Notes: generated by a model from the letters alone, not told the origin. DNA of 64,000 nt from SMBSF63 sp034003545 (GCA_964447155.1 CAYURM010000009.1:1-64000), one strand, 5' to 3'; counted from the first letter of the stretch, positions 34,829 through 43,247 are shown. Translations and numbers: made by a program.

Positions 34829-35401
34829 ATGCAGGCATTAAAAGATCGTATTTTAAGCGAAGGCAAGAACCTCGGCAGCAATATCCTTAAAGTGGACGGC
34901 TTCATCAACCACCAGGTGGACCCGGCATTGATGGACGCCTGCGGCAAGGCCTTTGCCGAACTGTTCGCAGACACCCAGCCCGACCGCATCCTCACCGCCG
35001 AAATCTCCGGCATCGCCCCGGCCATTATGACCGGTATTTATATGAACATCCCCGTGGTTTATGCCCGCAAGACCAGGCCGGTTACGATGACAGCCGATGT
35101 ATACCTGACCACGGCCCCCTCGCATACCAAAGGCCACCTGGTCGAGCTGATCGTCTCCCCCGAGTACCTGCGCCACGGCGAGCGCATCCTGATCATCGAT
35201 GATTTCCTCGCTTCCGGCGCGACCATCAAGGGGCTGGTGCGCCTGACCCAGGCCGCCGGCGCAAAGCTGGTCGGCATCGGCACCCTGATCGAGAAACCCG
35301 ATGAGGGCGGCCGCGCAGACCTGGCCCACCTCAATATCCCGATCCATTCCCTGGCAGCCGTAGACCTGACCGATGACGGCCAGATCCTGTTTGTGGACTG
35401 A
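34829..35401 (+). CDS. xpt: Xanthine phosphoribosyltransferase
   Basis: 190-residue type I phosphoribosyltransferase that salvages xanthine to XMP. The PRPP-binding motif is ILIIDDFLASGATIKGL; LTAEISGIAPAI and KTRPVTMTADVY match Xpt closely. ATG at 34829 follows GAGGAG; the upstream ATG at 34793 lacks a ribosome site. guaA starts seven bases after the stop codon, so XMP made here can go straight to GMP. Confidence 0.95.
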   Translation: MQALKDRILSEGKNLGSNILKVDGFINHQVDPALMDACGKAFAELFADTQPDRILTAEISGIAPAIMTGIYMNIPVVYARKTRPVTMTADVYLTTAPSHTKGHLVELIVSPEYLRHGERILIIDDFLASGATIKGLVRLTQAAGAKLVGIGTLIEKPDEGGRADLAHLNIPIHSLAAVDLTDDGQILFVD

Positions 35402-35407
35402 CCCGAC

Positions 35408-36958
35408 ATGAGTCACCAGACCCTCGCCATCCTTGATTTTGGTTCGCAGTACACCCAACTGATCGCCCGCCGCGTGCGGGAATTGCAGGTCTACTGCGAG
35501 ATCTTCCCCTGGGACGCCGACCAGCAGACGCTTGAAGCCCTGCAGCCGAAAGGCTTCATCCTCTCTGGCGGACCGACATCCGTTTATGACGAAGGCGCCC
35601 CTGCTATCCCCAATTTCGTGCTCAACTCCGGACTGCCCATCCTGGGCATCTGTTACGGCATGCAGGCCCTCACCCAGGCTCTGGGCGGGGTGGTCGCACC
35701 CTCGCAGTCGCGTGAATACGGTCTGGCACAGATCGACGTGGTCGCAGATAACCCCCTGCTGGATACCAGCCAGCAAGTGTGGATGTCGCACGGCGACCGC
35801 ATCGAAACACCGCCACCGGGCTTCGTCGTCCTCGCCCGCAGCAGCAACAGCCCCACCGCCGCGATGGGCGACCTGGCAAGACAGCGCTACGGCGTGCAGT
35901 TCCACCCCGAAGTGCATCACACCCCCGGCGGAAAGGACATCCTGCACCGCTTTGCCGTGGACATCTGCGGTATCACCCCCGACTGGACGCCCGAATCGAT
36001 CATTCAGGAATCCATCGCCGCCATCCGCGAACAGGTAGGCGGCGCCCGCGTGCTGACCGCCGTCAGCGGCGGCGTGGACTCCAGTGTGGCCACCGCCCTG
36101 GCGCACCGCGCCATCGGTGCCCAGCTCACCGCCGTCTTCGTGAATAACGGCCTGCTGCGCAAGGGTGAACGCCAGCAGGTGGAAGACGCCTTCGGCGGCA
36201 GCCTGGGCAGCAACCTGATCGTGGTCGATGCCGTGGACACCTTCCTGAACAACCTGCGCGGCGTGACCGACCCCGAACAAAAACGTAAGATCATCGGCGA
36301 GACCTTCATCCGCATCTTTGAAACCGAAGCCAACCGCCTGGGCGAGATCCCCTTCCTGATGCAGGGCACCATCTACCCCGATGTGGTCGAGTCCGCCTCC
36401 AGCGGCAAAGCCCACACCATCAAATCCCACCATAACGTGGGCGGCCTGCCGGAAGATATCCAGTTCAGCCTGGTAGAGCCGCTGCGCTACCTCTTTAAAG
36501 ATGAAGTGCGCGCTGTGGGCGAGGCCCTCGGCCTGCCTGCTTCTCTTGTGTGGCGGCAGCCTTTCCCTGGCCCCGGCCTGGCCGTGCGCTGCCTGGGAGA
36601 GATCACCGCCGAACGGCTGACCTGGCTGCGCGAAGCGGATCACATCTTCACCACGGAGCTAGTACAGTCCGGCTACCTGCACAACCGCGGGCCAGACGCC
36701 CCCACCCAGGTGGCGCAAGCCTTTGCCGCCCTGCTGAATGTACGCTCAGTGGGCGTGATGGGCGACCAGCGCACCTACCAGCAGACCATCGCGCTGCGCG
36801 CCGTGACCAGCGAAGACTTCATGACCGCCGACTGGGCGAAATTGCCGGCCGACCTGCTCGGACATGTTGCCAACCGCATCGTCAACGAGGTGCCGGGCGT
36901 CAACCGCGTGGTCTATGACATCACCAGCAAACCCCCTGCCACCATTGAGTGGGAGTAA
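35408..36958 (+). CDS. guaA: GMP synthase (glutamine-hydrolysing)
   Basis: 516 residues, the usual fused form. The N-terminal class I glutamine amidotransferase has the nucleophile in GICYGMQ and the His/Glu pair in VQFHPEVHH. The ATP-pyrophosphatase domain has SGGVDSSV near residue 222, and a C-terminal dimerisation domain ends PPATIEWE. It converts XMP to GMP. There is no ribosome site of its own; translation is probably coupled to xpt. It is followed by a GTAG-hairpin unit. Confidence 0.97.
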   Translation: MSHQTLAILDFGSQYTQLIARRVRELQVYCEIFPWDADQQTLEALQPKGFILSGGPTSVYDEGAPAIPNFVLNSGLPILGICYGMQALTQALGGVVAPSQSREYGLAQIDVVADNPLLDTSQQVWMSHGDRIETPPPGFVVLARSSNSPTAAMGDLARQRYGVQFHPEVHHTPGGKDILHRFAVDICGITPDWTPESIIQESIAAIREQVGGARVLTAVSGGVDSSVATALAHRAIGAQLTAVFVNNGLLRKGERQQVEDAFGGSLGSNLIVVDAVDTFLNNLRGVTDPEQKRKIIGETFIRIFETEANRLGEIPFLMQGTIYPDVVESASSGKAHTIKSHHNVGGLPEDIQFSLVEPLRYLFKDEVRAVGEALGLPASLVWRQPFPGPGLAVRCLGEITAERLTWLREADHIFTTELVQSGYLHNRGPDAPTQVAQAFAALLNVRSVGVMGDQRTYQQTIALRAVTSEDFMTADWAKLPADLLGHVANRIVNEVPGVNRVVYDITSKPPATIEWE

Positions 36959-36967
36959 ACGCCCTTT

Positions 36968-36989
36968 TGTAGCGACGACTTTAGTCGTC
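36968..36989 (+). repeat. GTAG-hairpin unit after guaA
   Basis: TTGTAG-CG followed by perfect arms GACGACT-TT-AGTCGTC (36974-36989). Layout equals that of the REP unit next to the RAYT gene (TTGTAG-TA-hairpin with a central CTTTAG). There is no T run, so a terminator role is doubtful. Confidence 0.65.
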
Positions 36990-37062
36990 ATCACCAAATG
37001 CAGGGCCTGCCTTCGCCATTCGATTCTCAAAATTGCCGCGCAACTTCCAGGGCCGTTTCCCG

Positions 37063-37068
37063 TATAAT
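37063..37068 (+). promoter_or_regulatory. -10 box upstream of the membrane protein gene
   Basis: Consensus TATAAT about 40 bases before the start at 37109; no convincing -35 hexamer. Confidence 0.35.
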
Positions 37069-37108
37069 AATATATAGGAACAATATTTAATTTTGAAAGG
37101 AAATAATC

Positions 37109-38137
37109 ATGGATTTCGGCGAAATTCTCACAAAAGCATGGAAGACCATCTGGAAGCATAAAACCCTGTGGGTCTTCGGTATTCTGGCGAGCTGCGGCGC
37201 CAATGGTGGCAGCAGCGGTGGCAGCGGAAACAGCGGCAGCAGTTTCAATCAAGGCGGCTCGTCCATGGGACAGAATCCCTTTGCGGGCATGTTCCCGCAG
37301 GCCGAGCGCTTTTTCTACAACATGGAACGCTATTTTGAGAACATTCAGGAGGGCACCATCGTCCTCATCATCATTGGCGGCATCCTCCTCAGCCTGATCA
37401 TTGCTGTGCTCGTGCTTTTCATCAGCTCCATCGGCAAAGCCGGCCTGATCTACGGCGCATCCAAAGCGGATGAAATGGATGAAACAACTGCCAAACTGAC
37501 TTTCAAAGAGGTCTGGAACGGCGGCAAGCCCTACTTCTGGCGGATTGTGCTCTTGAGTCTGCTGATTGGTGGTGCCACCCTTGTGCTGGTTCTGCTGCTG
37601 ATGGTCCCGCTTGTTCTGTTGAGTGTACTCACCCTGGGGATCGGTCTTTTGTGCCTCCTCCCCCTGATCTGCATTATGGTACCTGTCTTCTGGATGGTAA
37701 ACATCCTCATCGAACAGGCCACCGTGGCAATCGTCGTGGAAGACCTGGGTGTCTTCGACAGCATCAAACGTGCCTGGCAGATCGTCATTCAGGAAAATCT
37801 GGGCAGCTACGCCGTCCTCGGTTTGATCCTGGGCATCGGCGGTGCGATTGTCGGCTTCATCTTCGCCCTGCCCCTGTTCCTGATGGTCATCCCCATCGTG
37901 CTTGCCCTCATTGCCGGCGGCGATAGTGCCATGGGCGGAGGGATCATTGCAGCCATCGTCATGTTCATCGTCTACCTGCCCATCCTCATCGTCCTCAGCG
38001 GCGTCCTGCAGGCCTACATTGGCACCGCCTGGACCCTGGCTTTCCGCCGGGCAGCCAGCATCAGCCTGCAAGAACCAAAAGACTTCGACGGTGACCTGGA
38101 GCTGCTCACCAGTGACACCCCGAACTCGGTGGGGTAA
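37109..38137 (+). CDS. Multi-pass membrane protein of unknown function
   Basis: 342 residues. After a short amphipathic start (MDFGEILTKAWKTIWKHKTLW) and one membrane helix comes a Gly/Ser/Asn-rich low-complexity stretch (residues ~31-55). Five or more long hydrophobic segments follow, including VLLSLLIGGATLVLVLLLMV. The start resembles membrane proteins annotated as glycerophosphodiesterase membrane-domain or DUF7544-like, but I cannot assign a role. GAAAGGA lies before the ATG. The 3' end, including the stop codon, lies within a sequence repeated 163 bases downstream. Confidence 0.75.
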   Translation: MDFGEILTKAWKTIWKHKTLWVFGILASCGANGGSSGGSGNSGSSFNQGGSSMGQNPFAGMFPQAERFFYNMERYFENIQEGTIVLIIIGGILLSLIIAVLVLFISSIGKAGLIYGASKADEMDETTAKLTFKEVWNGGKPYFWRIVLLSLLIGGATLVLVLLLMVPLVLLSVLTLGIGLLCLLPLICIMVPVFWMVNILIEQATVAIVVEDLGVFDSIKRAWQIVIQENLGSYAVLGLILGIGGAIVGFIFALPLFLMVIPIVLALIAGGDSAMGGGIIAAIVMFIVYLPILIVLSGVLQAYIGTAWTLAFRRAASISLQEPKDFDGDLELLTSDTPNSVG

Positions 38138-38179
38138 AATCCCTTTGGAATAAGACCCCATCATGTCGGAATAACAGCA

Positions 38180-38208
38180 TCCTCCCGCAGTGCGGGAGGA
38201 TTTTTTTT
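38180..38208 (+). terminator. Terminator of the membrane protein gene
   Basis: Perfect arms TCCTCCCGCA and TGCGGGAGGA separated by one base, then eight T. A second copy of the stem at 38343-38363 lacks the T run. Confidence 0.9.
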
Positions 38209-38231
38209 GCGCCAATATCAAATACCCCTTT

Positions 38232-38270
38232 GGTAGGGTGCGTTAGCCGCGAACGCGGCAACGCACCCTA
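38232..38270 (+). repeat. GTAGGGTGCGTT hairpin element
   Basis: GTAG precedes a long hairpin: TAGGGTGCGTT (38234-38244) pairs with AACGCACCCTA (38260-38270), and inside it GCCGC-GAAC-GCGGC forms a second stem. Similar sequences occur as intergenic repeats in several bacterial phyla. Confidence 0.75.
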
Positions 38271-38373
38271 CAGGAGTTTATCTTATTCTCGGTGAGGTAA
38301 GATCCCTTTGGGATAAGCTCCCCGTCATATCGCAGGTACATTATCCTCCCGCAATGCGGGAGGAATGGTTTAT

Positions 38374-38472
38374 ACACCCTTGGAAAGGTTGAATTCAAAC
38401 ACTACACAACAAGCAATACAAAATCAGGCCATCATGTTCCCCGTCTGGCCCATCAACCCTTTTCAAGGGTGT
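38374..38472. repeat. Imperfect terminal inverted repeats, ~99 bases apart
   Basis: ACACCCTTGGAAAGGTTGAAT (38374-38394) and ATCAACCCTTTTCAAGGGTGT (38452-38472) are inverted copies with a few mismatches. The interior has no ORF. It could be a small non-autonomous mobile element or its remnant. Confidence 0.4.
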
Positions 38473-38505
38473 TTGAAAAAGGCCGGCACCTCATAAAACG
38501 AAGCA

Positions 38506-39768
38506 TTACCAGGTGATCTGTATACCCCTTATCAAAGGCATCTTCGAAATCAAAAACTCCGGGAAGAATTCAGTCGGGAAGGGGATATCCTGCGTTTCAC
38601 CATCGGGAATTTGAATCACTGCCAGTCTATATGAATTATCTCGTGAAACACTATTAACATGCGTACAGAGGATAAATTGACTGTCATCGCTCCACTCACG
38701 CTCCGCCACTATATCCGGGATATCACCAACATCAACGATCATTTGCTTCCTTTGCACATTTATGATCCCCAATACCGGCGCGGCGCCTTCTTCCTGATAC
38801 CGGATTGCAATCCATTGCCCGTCTGGCGACCACAAAGGATCTGAACAAGTTGCCGTTTCACTGCATGCAATAAAGCTTTCCGCATTCCCTGAATAGCTAT
38901 CAACCAACCAAAGGGTGTTTTCCTCAGCTACAATCAATTTTTCATTTCGCGCCCCCCATACAAACGCATCATAAACTTCAAGCTCAAAATCCTGTTTGAC
39001 CGGAACTACGAGTCTATCCAGCGATTTAATATCTTGATGTACCAAAATCAAATCACCTGACTCTATGCCCGTCTCATCAATATATGCGATTGAATTCCCG
39101 TTTGCGAACCAGGAAGGATGTCTGCCTTCAGAAAACAGAATACGCTTATTTGTCTCTCCATCCCATAGCCATATTTTGCTGTTGAGTTGCTCTTCTGTAG
39201 CAGGGTTCTTGCTTTCTAAATAGGTAAGGTACTTTGAATCGGGAGACCATGAGATCGAACGAAAATGCTCCAACGACTGATGAATTTCAATAATGGTTTC
39301 ATCCGACAATTGCATCACTCGCAAATTGTCCTGTCCTCCCAAAAGCTCTTCAACGCGCCAAAAACAAAACTCTTTCCAGGCCAGATATTGATTATCAGGA
39401 GATAGTGTTAAATCGGTGATTCCGCAGTCAAGCAAATCATCATCCTTCATTCCCTTTGCAACCAGCAAATCGACAGTATCCTGGGTAAGGAAGCCGGATG
39501 AGACGGTAGAAGAAAATTCGGCTCGATACGCTGCACCATAAAGGAATTTTGCCTCGCCGGTGATCCTGTCCAAAGACCAGATTTCAGTTTTGTCTCTCGA
39601 AACAGAAAAATAGATGACTCGATTGCCATCAGCAGAACTTTCATTCGCTGTGTTTTCCTGATCGCTTGCGGTGGGTGTCAGTAGCGTGCAAGAAGTAAGA
39701 AAATACAAGAAAACGAAAAACACTATGGCGATACTTGTGCTATGTGATCGGATTGTCTTTCCACTCAT
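38506..39768 (-). CDS. Beta-propeller (TolB/WD40-like) lipoprotein
   Basis: 420 residues. A membrane-spanning signal ends in the lipobox LTSC (Cys near residue 27), followed by a Thr/Ser/Glu/Asn linker. The rest contains repeated beta-propeller blades with the TolB-type pattern SxDxxYLAW/T (LSPDNQYLAWKEF, WSPDSKYLTYLE, WSPDGQWIAIRY). It should sit on the outer face of the membrane and bind a partner protein or ligand; none is indicated by neighbours. DNA is more AT-rich than the flanking genes. A GAGAG site precedes the ATG. Confidence 0.75.
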   Translation of the reverse strand: MSGKTIRSHSTSIAIVFFVFLYFLTSCTLLTPTASDQENTANESSADGNRVIYFSVSRDKTEIWSLDRITGEAKFLYGAAYRAEFSSTVSSGFLTQDTVDLLVAKGMKDDDLLDCGITDLTLSPDNQYLAWKEFCFWRVEELLGGQDNLRVMQLSDETIIEIHQSLEHFRSISWSPDSKYLTYLESKNPATEEQLNSKIWLWDGETNKRILFSEGRHPSWFANGNSIAYIDETGIESGDLILVHQDIKSLDRLVVPVKQDFELEVYDAFVWGARNEKLIVAEENTLWLVDSYSGNAESFIACSETATCSDPLWSPDGQWIAIRYQEEGAAPVLGIINVQRKQMIVDVGDIPDIVAEREWSDDSQFILCTHVNSVSRDNSYRLAVIQIPDGETQDIPFPTEFFPEFLISKMPLIRGIQITW

Positions 39769-39836
39769 AATAATCTCTCAAATTATCACTCCCTCGAACC
39801 AGGTACGCCGCAGTCAAGCTTTCCAATGATTGACGC

Positions 39837-40625
39837 TCACACCCCCTGCCCCTTCAACACCTCCAGCATCTTGCCATGCAAGACGGGGTTGGCCGCCAGA
39901 ATGCAATATGGCGGGCGGAAATAATCCACATCTCCATGCAAATCCGTAACCAGCGCCCCCGCCTCGCTGGCAATCAATCCCGCCGCAGCCACGTCCCAGG
40001 CATTCAACCGCTTGACCCAATAGCCATCCGCCTGGCCGGCGGCCACAAAGCACAGGTCCAGCGCGGCACAGCCCAGGCGCCGTGCGCTCTGCGCGCAGGC
40101 ATTGAAGGCCGCAAACAGGCTCATGCTGCTGGACGGGCCGTCATCTCCGCCTGGCTCGCGGGAAATGCTGCCCACCAGCAGGCTGTTGACCATTTCCGTC
40201 TCGGATGAGACCTGAATGCGCTCGCCGTTCAACCAGGCACCCTGGCCGCCCTGCGCGGTATAACAGACATCCTGCATGGGGTCATAGACCACGCCCAACT
40301 GCACCACGCCTTGATGGGCATAAGCGATGGATACCGCGAAGACAGGTAACCCATGCGCATAGTTTAATGTGCCGTCCAGCGGGTCAATATACCAGCAGTG
40401 TCCCCCCACTCCCTCGGTGAGACCGCTCTCCTCGGCGATAATCTTGTGATCGGGGAAAGACTGCTGGATGCGGGCAATGATCAGCGCCTCGGCCTGCTCG
40501 TCGATCTCGGTCACCAGGTCCTTCTCGGCCTTGTGGCGCACCTTGTAATTCGTGCGATACCCGGCCCGCAGAATTGCGCCTGCCTCGCGGGCGATCTCTT
40601 CCATAAATCTCAATGTTGGCTGCAT
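39837..40625 (-). CDS. Inositol monophosphatase family phosphatase
   Basis: 262-residue metal-dependent sugar-phosphate phosphatase. Metal site motifs are IIAEESG, WYIDPLDGTLNYAHGLPVF and NAWDVAAAGLIASEAGA. The family includes inositol-1-phosphatase, fructose-1,6-bisphosphatase IV and histidinol phosphatase, so the substrate is open. ATG at 40625 has GGAAGGG seven bases upstream; a longer reading from 40733 adds 36 residues without family similarity. No operon partner. Confidence 0.93.
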   Translation of the reverse strand: MQPTLRFMEEIAREAGAILRAGYRTNYKVRHKAEKDLVTEIDEQAEALIIARIQQSFPDHKIIAEESGLTEGVGGHCWYIDPLDGTLNYAHGLPVFAVSIAYAHQGVVQLGVVYDPMQDVCYTAQGGQGAWLNGERIQVSSETEMVNSLLVGSISREPGGDDGPSSSMSLFAAFNACAQSARRLGCAALDLCFVAAGQADGYWVKRLNAWDVAAAGLIASEAGALVTDLHGDVDYFRPPYCILAANPVLHGKMLEVLKGQGV

Positions 40626-40699
40626 ACGGTTCCCTTCCTGAAAAGAATTTTCTCTCCCATCATACTCTGAAATCTTGTTACACGACAAGTCAGCGCAAT

Positions 40700-40790
40700 C
40701 CTCCCGCAGGAAGATTCGTTGTGCAGAGACCAATGCGTCAAGAACTGAACAGGTATGGGGAAGCTGCCTTCATGCCAACCTGCGGGAGGG
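40700..40790. repeat. Separated inverted CCTCCCGCAGG repeats
   Basis: CCTCCCGCAGG (40700-40710) and CCTGCGGGAGG (40780-40790) face each other across about 70 bases without an ORF. The arms use the same CTCCCGCAG sequence as terminators at 2415 and 38180. Confidence 0.5.
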
Positions 40791-40807
40791 GAAAACAGAA
40801 AACAAAA

Positions 40808-40834
40808 AGCGTGTCTGTTGATCACAGACACGCT
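40808..40834 (-). terminator. Terminator of the orphan response regulator
   Basis: Perfect 11-base arms AGCGTGTCTGT and ACAGACACGCT around five bases, followed by TTTTTG on the minus strand; it lies 23 bases past the stop codon. Confidence 0.9.
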
Positions 40835-40856
40835 CAAATACCATCAACAGAAATAT

Positions 40857-41504
40857 TTACTTCTTATTCTCGATCTTGCCGGTGGAGCGCAGCTCATCCA
40901 GGGCAGCATACAGCCGGCCCAGTTCTGCCTTGATGCGGTCTCGTTCGGCAATGGCCTGTTTGAGCAATTCCTCAAAGGCGGGTTTTTGATCTTCCGGCAG
41001 ACTGCTTAACAGACGCTCCGTGCGGGAGATCTGGGTTTTCTTATACATCAGTTTGTTTTCCAGTCGCTCGCGGTAGCCCTGATAAAAAGTTGCTTCTGCC
41101 ATCGGGCGCGGCAGTGCGGCAATCCCATCCGTGAGAATCTCGGCCACGGTCAACAGGAAGTCCTCCGTGTCAATCGGTTTCTCAATGAAGCGCACCGCCC
41201 CCAGTTTGAGGGCAAAAGATTTGTCCTCAGGGGTAATATACGTGGCCGAGATGAAAATGATCGGGATCTGGCTGGTAAGCGGATCATTACGCAGGGTATA
41301 CGCCAGAGAATAGCCATCCACTTCCGGCATCAGAATATCAGAAATGACCAGCGCCGGCTTTTCCTTTTCAATATATTCCAACGCCTCACGCCCATTGCGC
41401 GTACCCACCACCGGATAGCCCTTGAAACGCAGGGTGACCTCCAGCAATTGCAATAAGTTAGGCACATCTTCTACAACAAGTATTGGTCCACTATTAACAT
41501 TCAT
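40857..41504 (-). CDS. Single-domain response regulator with coiled-coil tail
   Basis: 215 residues. The receiver domain (1-~125) has the acidic pair in VVEDVPN, the phospho-accepting Asp in LVISDILMPEVDG and the Lys in FIEKPID. The remaining ~85 residues are charged and helical (YRERLENKLMYKKTQI, then EDQKPAFEELLKQAIAERDRIKAEL), probably a coiled coil. There is no DNA-binding or enzymatic output. No kinase is adjacent. AAAGG lies upstream of the ATG at long spacing, and a TAAAAT box ten bases before the ATG suggests a very short leader. Confidence 0.88.
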   Translation of the reverse strand: MNVNSGPILVVEDVPNLLQLLEVTLRFKGYPVVGTRNGREALEYIEKEKPALVISDILMPEVDGYSLAYTLRNDPLTSQIPIIFISATYITPEDKSFALKLGAVRFIEKPIDTEDFLLTVAEILTDGIAALPRPMAEATFYQGYRERLENKLMYKKTQISRTERLLSSLPEDQKPAFEELLKQAIAERDRIKAELGRLYAALDELRSTGKIENKK

Positions 41505-41576
41505 ATACCAATTTTAACCTTTAAAGTCCTTCTTATCAACCATGACACCCAAAAATTGCGTAAAAATGGTTCTTGC

Positions 41577-42212
41577 CTACATCTCTCCGCGGCTTTCGGC
41601 GGCAAACCGGCGGAAAAATTCTGCCAGATAGGCATCACGACCTTCGGCCACCCCTCGCGCGGCAGCGGTGAAAAGTACATCCTTAATTTTGCGCAGCTTG
41701 AAAAGATACTCATGATACGCGCTGTGCGGTTCACCGGGTTCTTTTTCACCGGTGTCCAGAAAATGCTGTGAAGGCTCCACGTACGGCGGTTCGCCGGCCA
41801 GGAGGGCATAACCGAGGGTGCGCATCACGCCTACCGCGCCGAGCACATCCAGCTTGTCGGCGTCAAACAGCACTTTGGCTTCAATGGTTTCCGGGCGTTC
41901 GCGTTTGTCACGGAAACGGTGGGCGCGGATGCAATGCTGCACGGCTGCAATCCTGTCCGGCGGCCAGCCTTCGGCGGCCAGCACTTCTTTCGCAAACACA
42001 GCCGAAGCCAGATGATGTTCGGCACGCTCGCCGCTGCCGGGCATCGTCCCGCGCGAGTCATGCAGCAGGGCTGCTGCATGCACGATTTCCAGATCAGCGC
42101 CTTCGGTCTTTGCCAGGCGCTCGGCCATGTGATACACGCGCTGGATGTGTGAAAAATCGTGGATCGCGTCCACGCCTTCGTACCACTGTTTTGCCTGTTC
42201 CATTGTCGGCAT
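41577..42212 (-). CDS. HD-domain metal-dependent phosphohydrolase
   Basis: 211 residues of the YedJ-like HD family. Metal ligands appear as HDFSHIQRVYHMA near residue 18, AALLHDSRG near residue 48, a middle CIRAHRF and the late Asp in LFDADKLDVLG. Such proteins hydrolyse phosphate esters, often of nucleotides; the substrate here is unknown. AAAGGAG lies ten bases before the start. It ends 73 bases before the response regulator gene on the same strand. Confidence 0.9.
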   Translation of the reverse strand: MPTMEQAKQWYEGVDAIHDFSHIQRVYHMAERLAKTEGADLEIVHAAALLHDSRGTMPGSGERAEHHLASAVFAKEVLAAEGWPPDRIAAVQHCIRAHRFRDKRERPETIEAKVLFDADKLDVLGAVGVMRTLGYALLAGEPPYVEPSQHFLDTGEKEPGEPHSAYHEYLFKLRKIKDVLFTAAARGVAEGRDAYLAEFFRRFAAESRGEM

Positions 42213-42764
42213 TAGGGCGTCTCCTTTTGTAGGTTTGGTTCAGTTTTCACATCCATTATAAAGCCGTGGTGCGGTAGCAGGGAGAATAAGTGGTGACAAG
42301 GAACCAGATCACCCCAAATCCCCGCACATCTCGGACGGGTTAGAAACCTGTCCCTACAATACGACAGTCTGTCTAGATATGGGGATGCTTTTTTCAAACC
42401 GTGTCAATGTAGGGACAGGCCTCTGGCCTGTCCACTGAGACCCTTTTTTGAAATCATGGTTCAGGGTACAAAATCAAAAAAAGCAGGCAGTTAAGAGACA
42501 AAAGAACTTGTAGAAGATATGTCTAATAATTTGGTGTATTGAGATATTCACTGATGTTCTCTTCATGAACTTGAGGTGATTCGAGAACAATCCATTGATT
42601 CACCTCATCATATCCACCCACCATCCTTTATCTACTGGTTTAAATTATACTTTGGTGTGTCGCACAAACCAAAGCAGTAAAATATCTCCATACAAACAAA
42701 TATCATTTGACAATCTCCCCCTTTTCCCCTTACACTCAAATGAACTTCACACAGGGAGGACCCC
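42213..42764. other. Gene-free region with REP units and interleaved stems
   Basis: About 550 bases with no credible ORF. Two GTAG-hairpin units face each other: a minus-strand unit ending at 42358 (GTAGGGACAGG with arms to ~42333) and a plus-strand unit TGTAGGGACAGGCC with the perfect hairpin GGACAGGCC-TCT-GGCCTGTCC (42413-42433). Further right, stems 42556-42561/42583-42588 and 42572-42579/42600-42607 interleave and could make a pseudoknot. The last ~130 bases are AT-rich and should hold the YbaK promoter. Confidence 0.55.
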
Positions 42765-43247
42765 ATGACCACCAATTTCAAAAAATCCTTGCAGCGTGTG
42801 CAGGAAGCCCTTAAAGAACACGGCTATCCAGACGCCACAGTGCTGGAACTGGCCGCTTCCACCCGCACCGCCCAGGAAGCGGCGGATGCCATCGGCTGCA
42901 CGCTGGCCCAGATCGTCAAATCGCTCATCTTCGAAGGAGTTGAAAGCGGGAACCCCATCCTCGTACTGGTCAGCGGTATCAACCGGGTCAACGAAAAATC
43001 CCTTGCCAAACTGGCCGGAGAACCCATCCGCCGGGCGCACCCCAATTTCGTACGCCAGCGCACCGGTTTTGCGGTGGGCGGTGTGCCGCCCCTGGGACAC
43101 AGCGAACCCTTGCAGCCCTTCATCGACGAAGACCTGCTCCAGTTTGACGAGATTTGGGCCGCCGCCGGCACCCCGCATGCCGTCTTTTGTCTCAAAGCTG
43201 CTGATTTGCAGGCGCTCACCAATGGCAAGGTTGTGCGTATCAAGTAA
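42765..43247 (+). CDS. YbaK/EbsC-family aminoacyl-tRNA deacylase
   Basis: 160 residues matching the YbaK/ProX editing domain, which hydrolyses mischarged tRNAs such as Cys- or Ala-tRNA-Pro. Visible motifs: the conserved lysine in GCTLAQIVKSLIF, GxNRVNEKSLAKL and the GGVPPLGH loop. Length is standard for a free-standing editor. GGAGG lies seven bases before the ATG. It is monocistronic and followed by a large inverted repeat. Confidence 0.92.
   Translation: MTTNFKKSLQRVQEALKEHGYPDATVLELAASTRTAQEAADAIGCTLAQIVKSLIFEGVESGNPILVLVSGINRVNEKSLAKLAGEPIRRAHPNFVRQRTGFAVGGVPPLGHSEPLQPFIDEDLLQFDEIWAAAGTPHAVFCLKAADLQALTNGKVVRIK

Larger units (their letters stand above)
38125..38372 (+). repeat. Direct repeat of a gene 3' end and its terminator
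   Basis: About 80 bases (38125-38205), from CTCGGTGGGGTAA through ATCCCTTTGG to a TCCTCCCGCA hairpin, recur imperfectly at 38288-38370. The first copy holds the last codons and stop of the membrane protein gene. A GTAG-type hairpin element lies between the copies. The gene-free stretch 38138-38505 is made of this duplication, that element and a pair of inverted repeats. Confidence 0.7.

Noticed and set aside
34853..36643. 596-codon open frame on the minus strand
   Set aside because: It is antisense to xpt and guaA, which have clear family motifs. The long frame is a by-product of GC-rich codon use; its translation is low in recognisable structure.
36746..38221. 491-codon open frame on the minus strand
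   Set aside because: Covers guaA and the membrane protein in reverse, and runs through a terminator and REP unit; highly acidic, unstructured translation.
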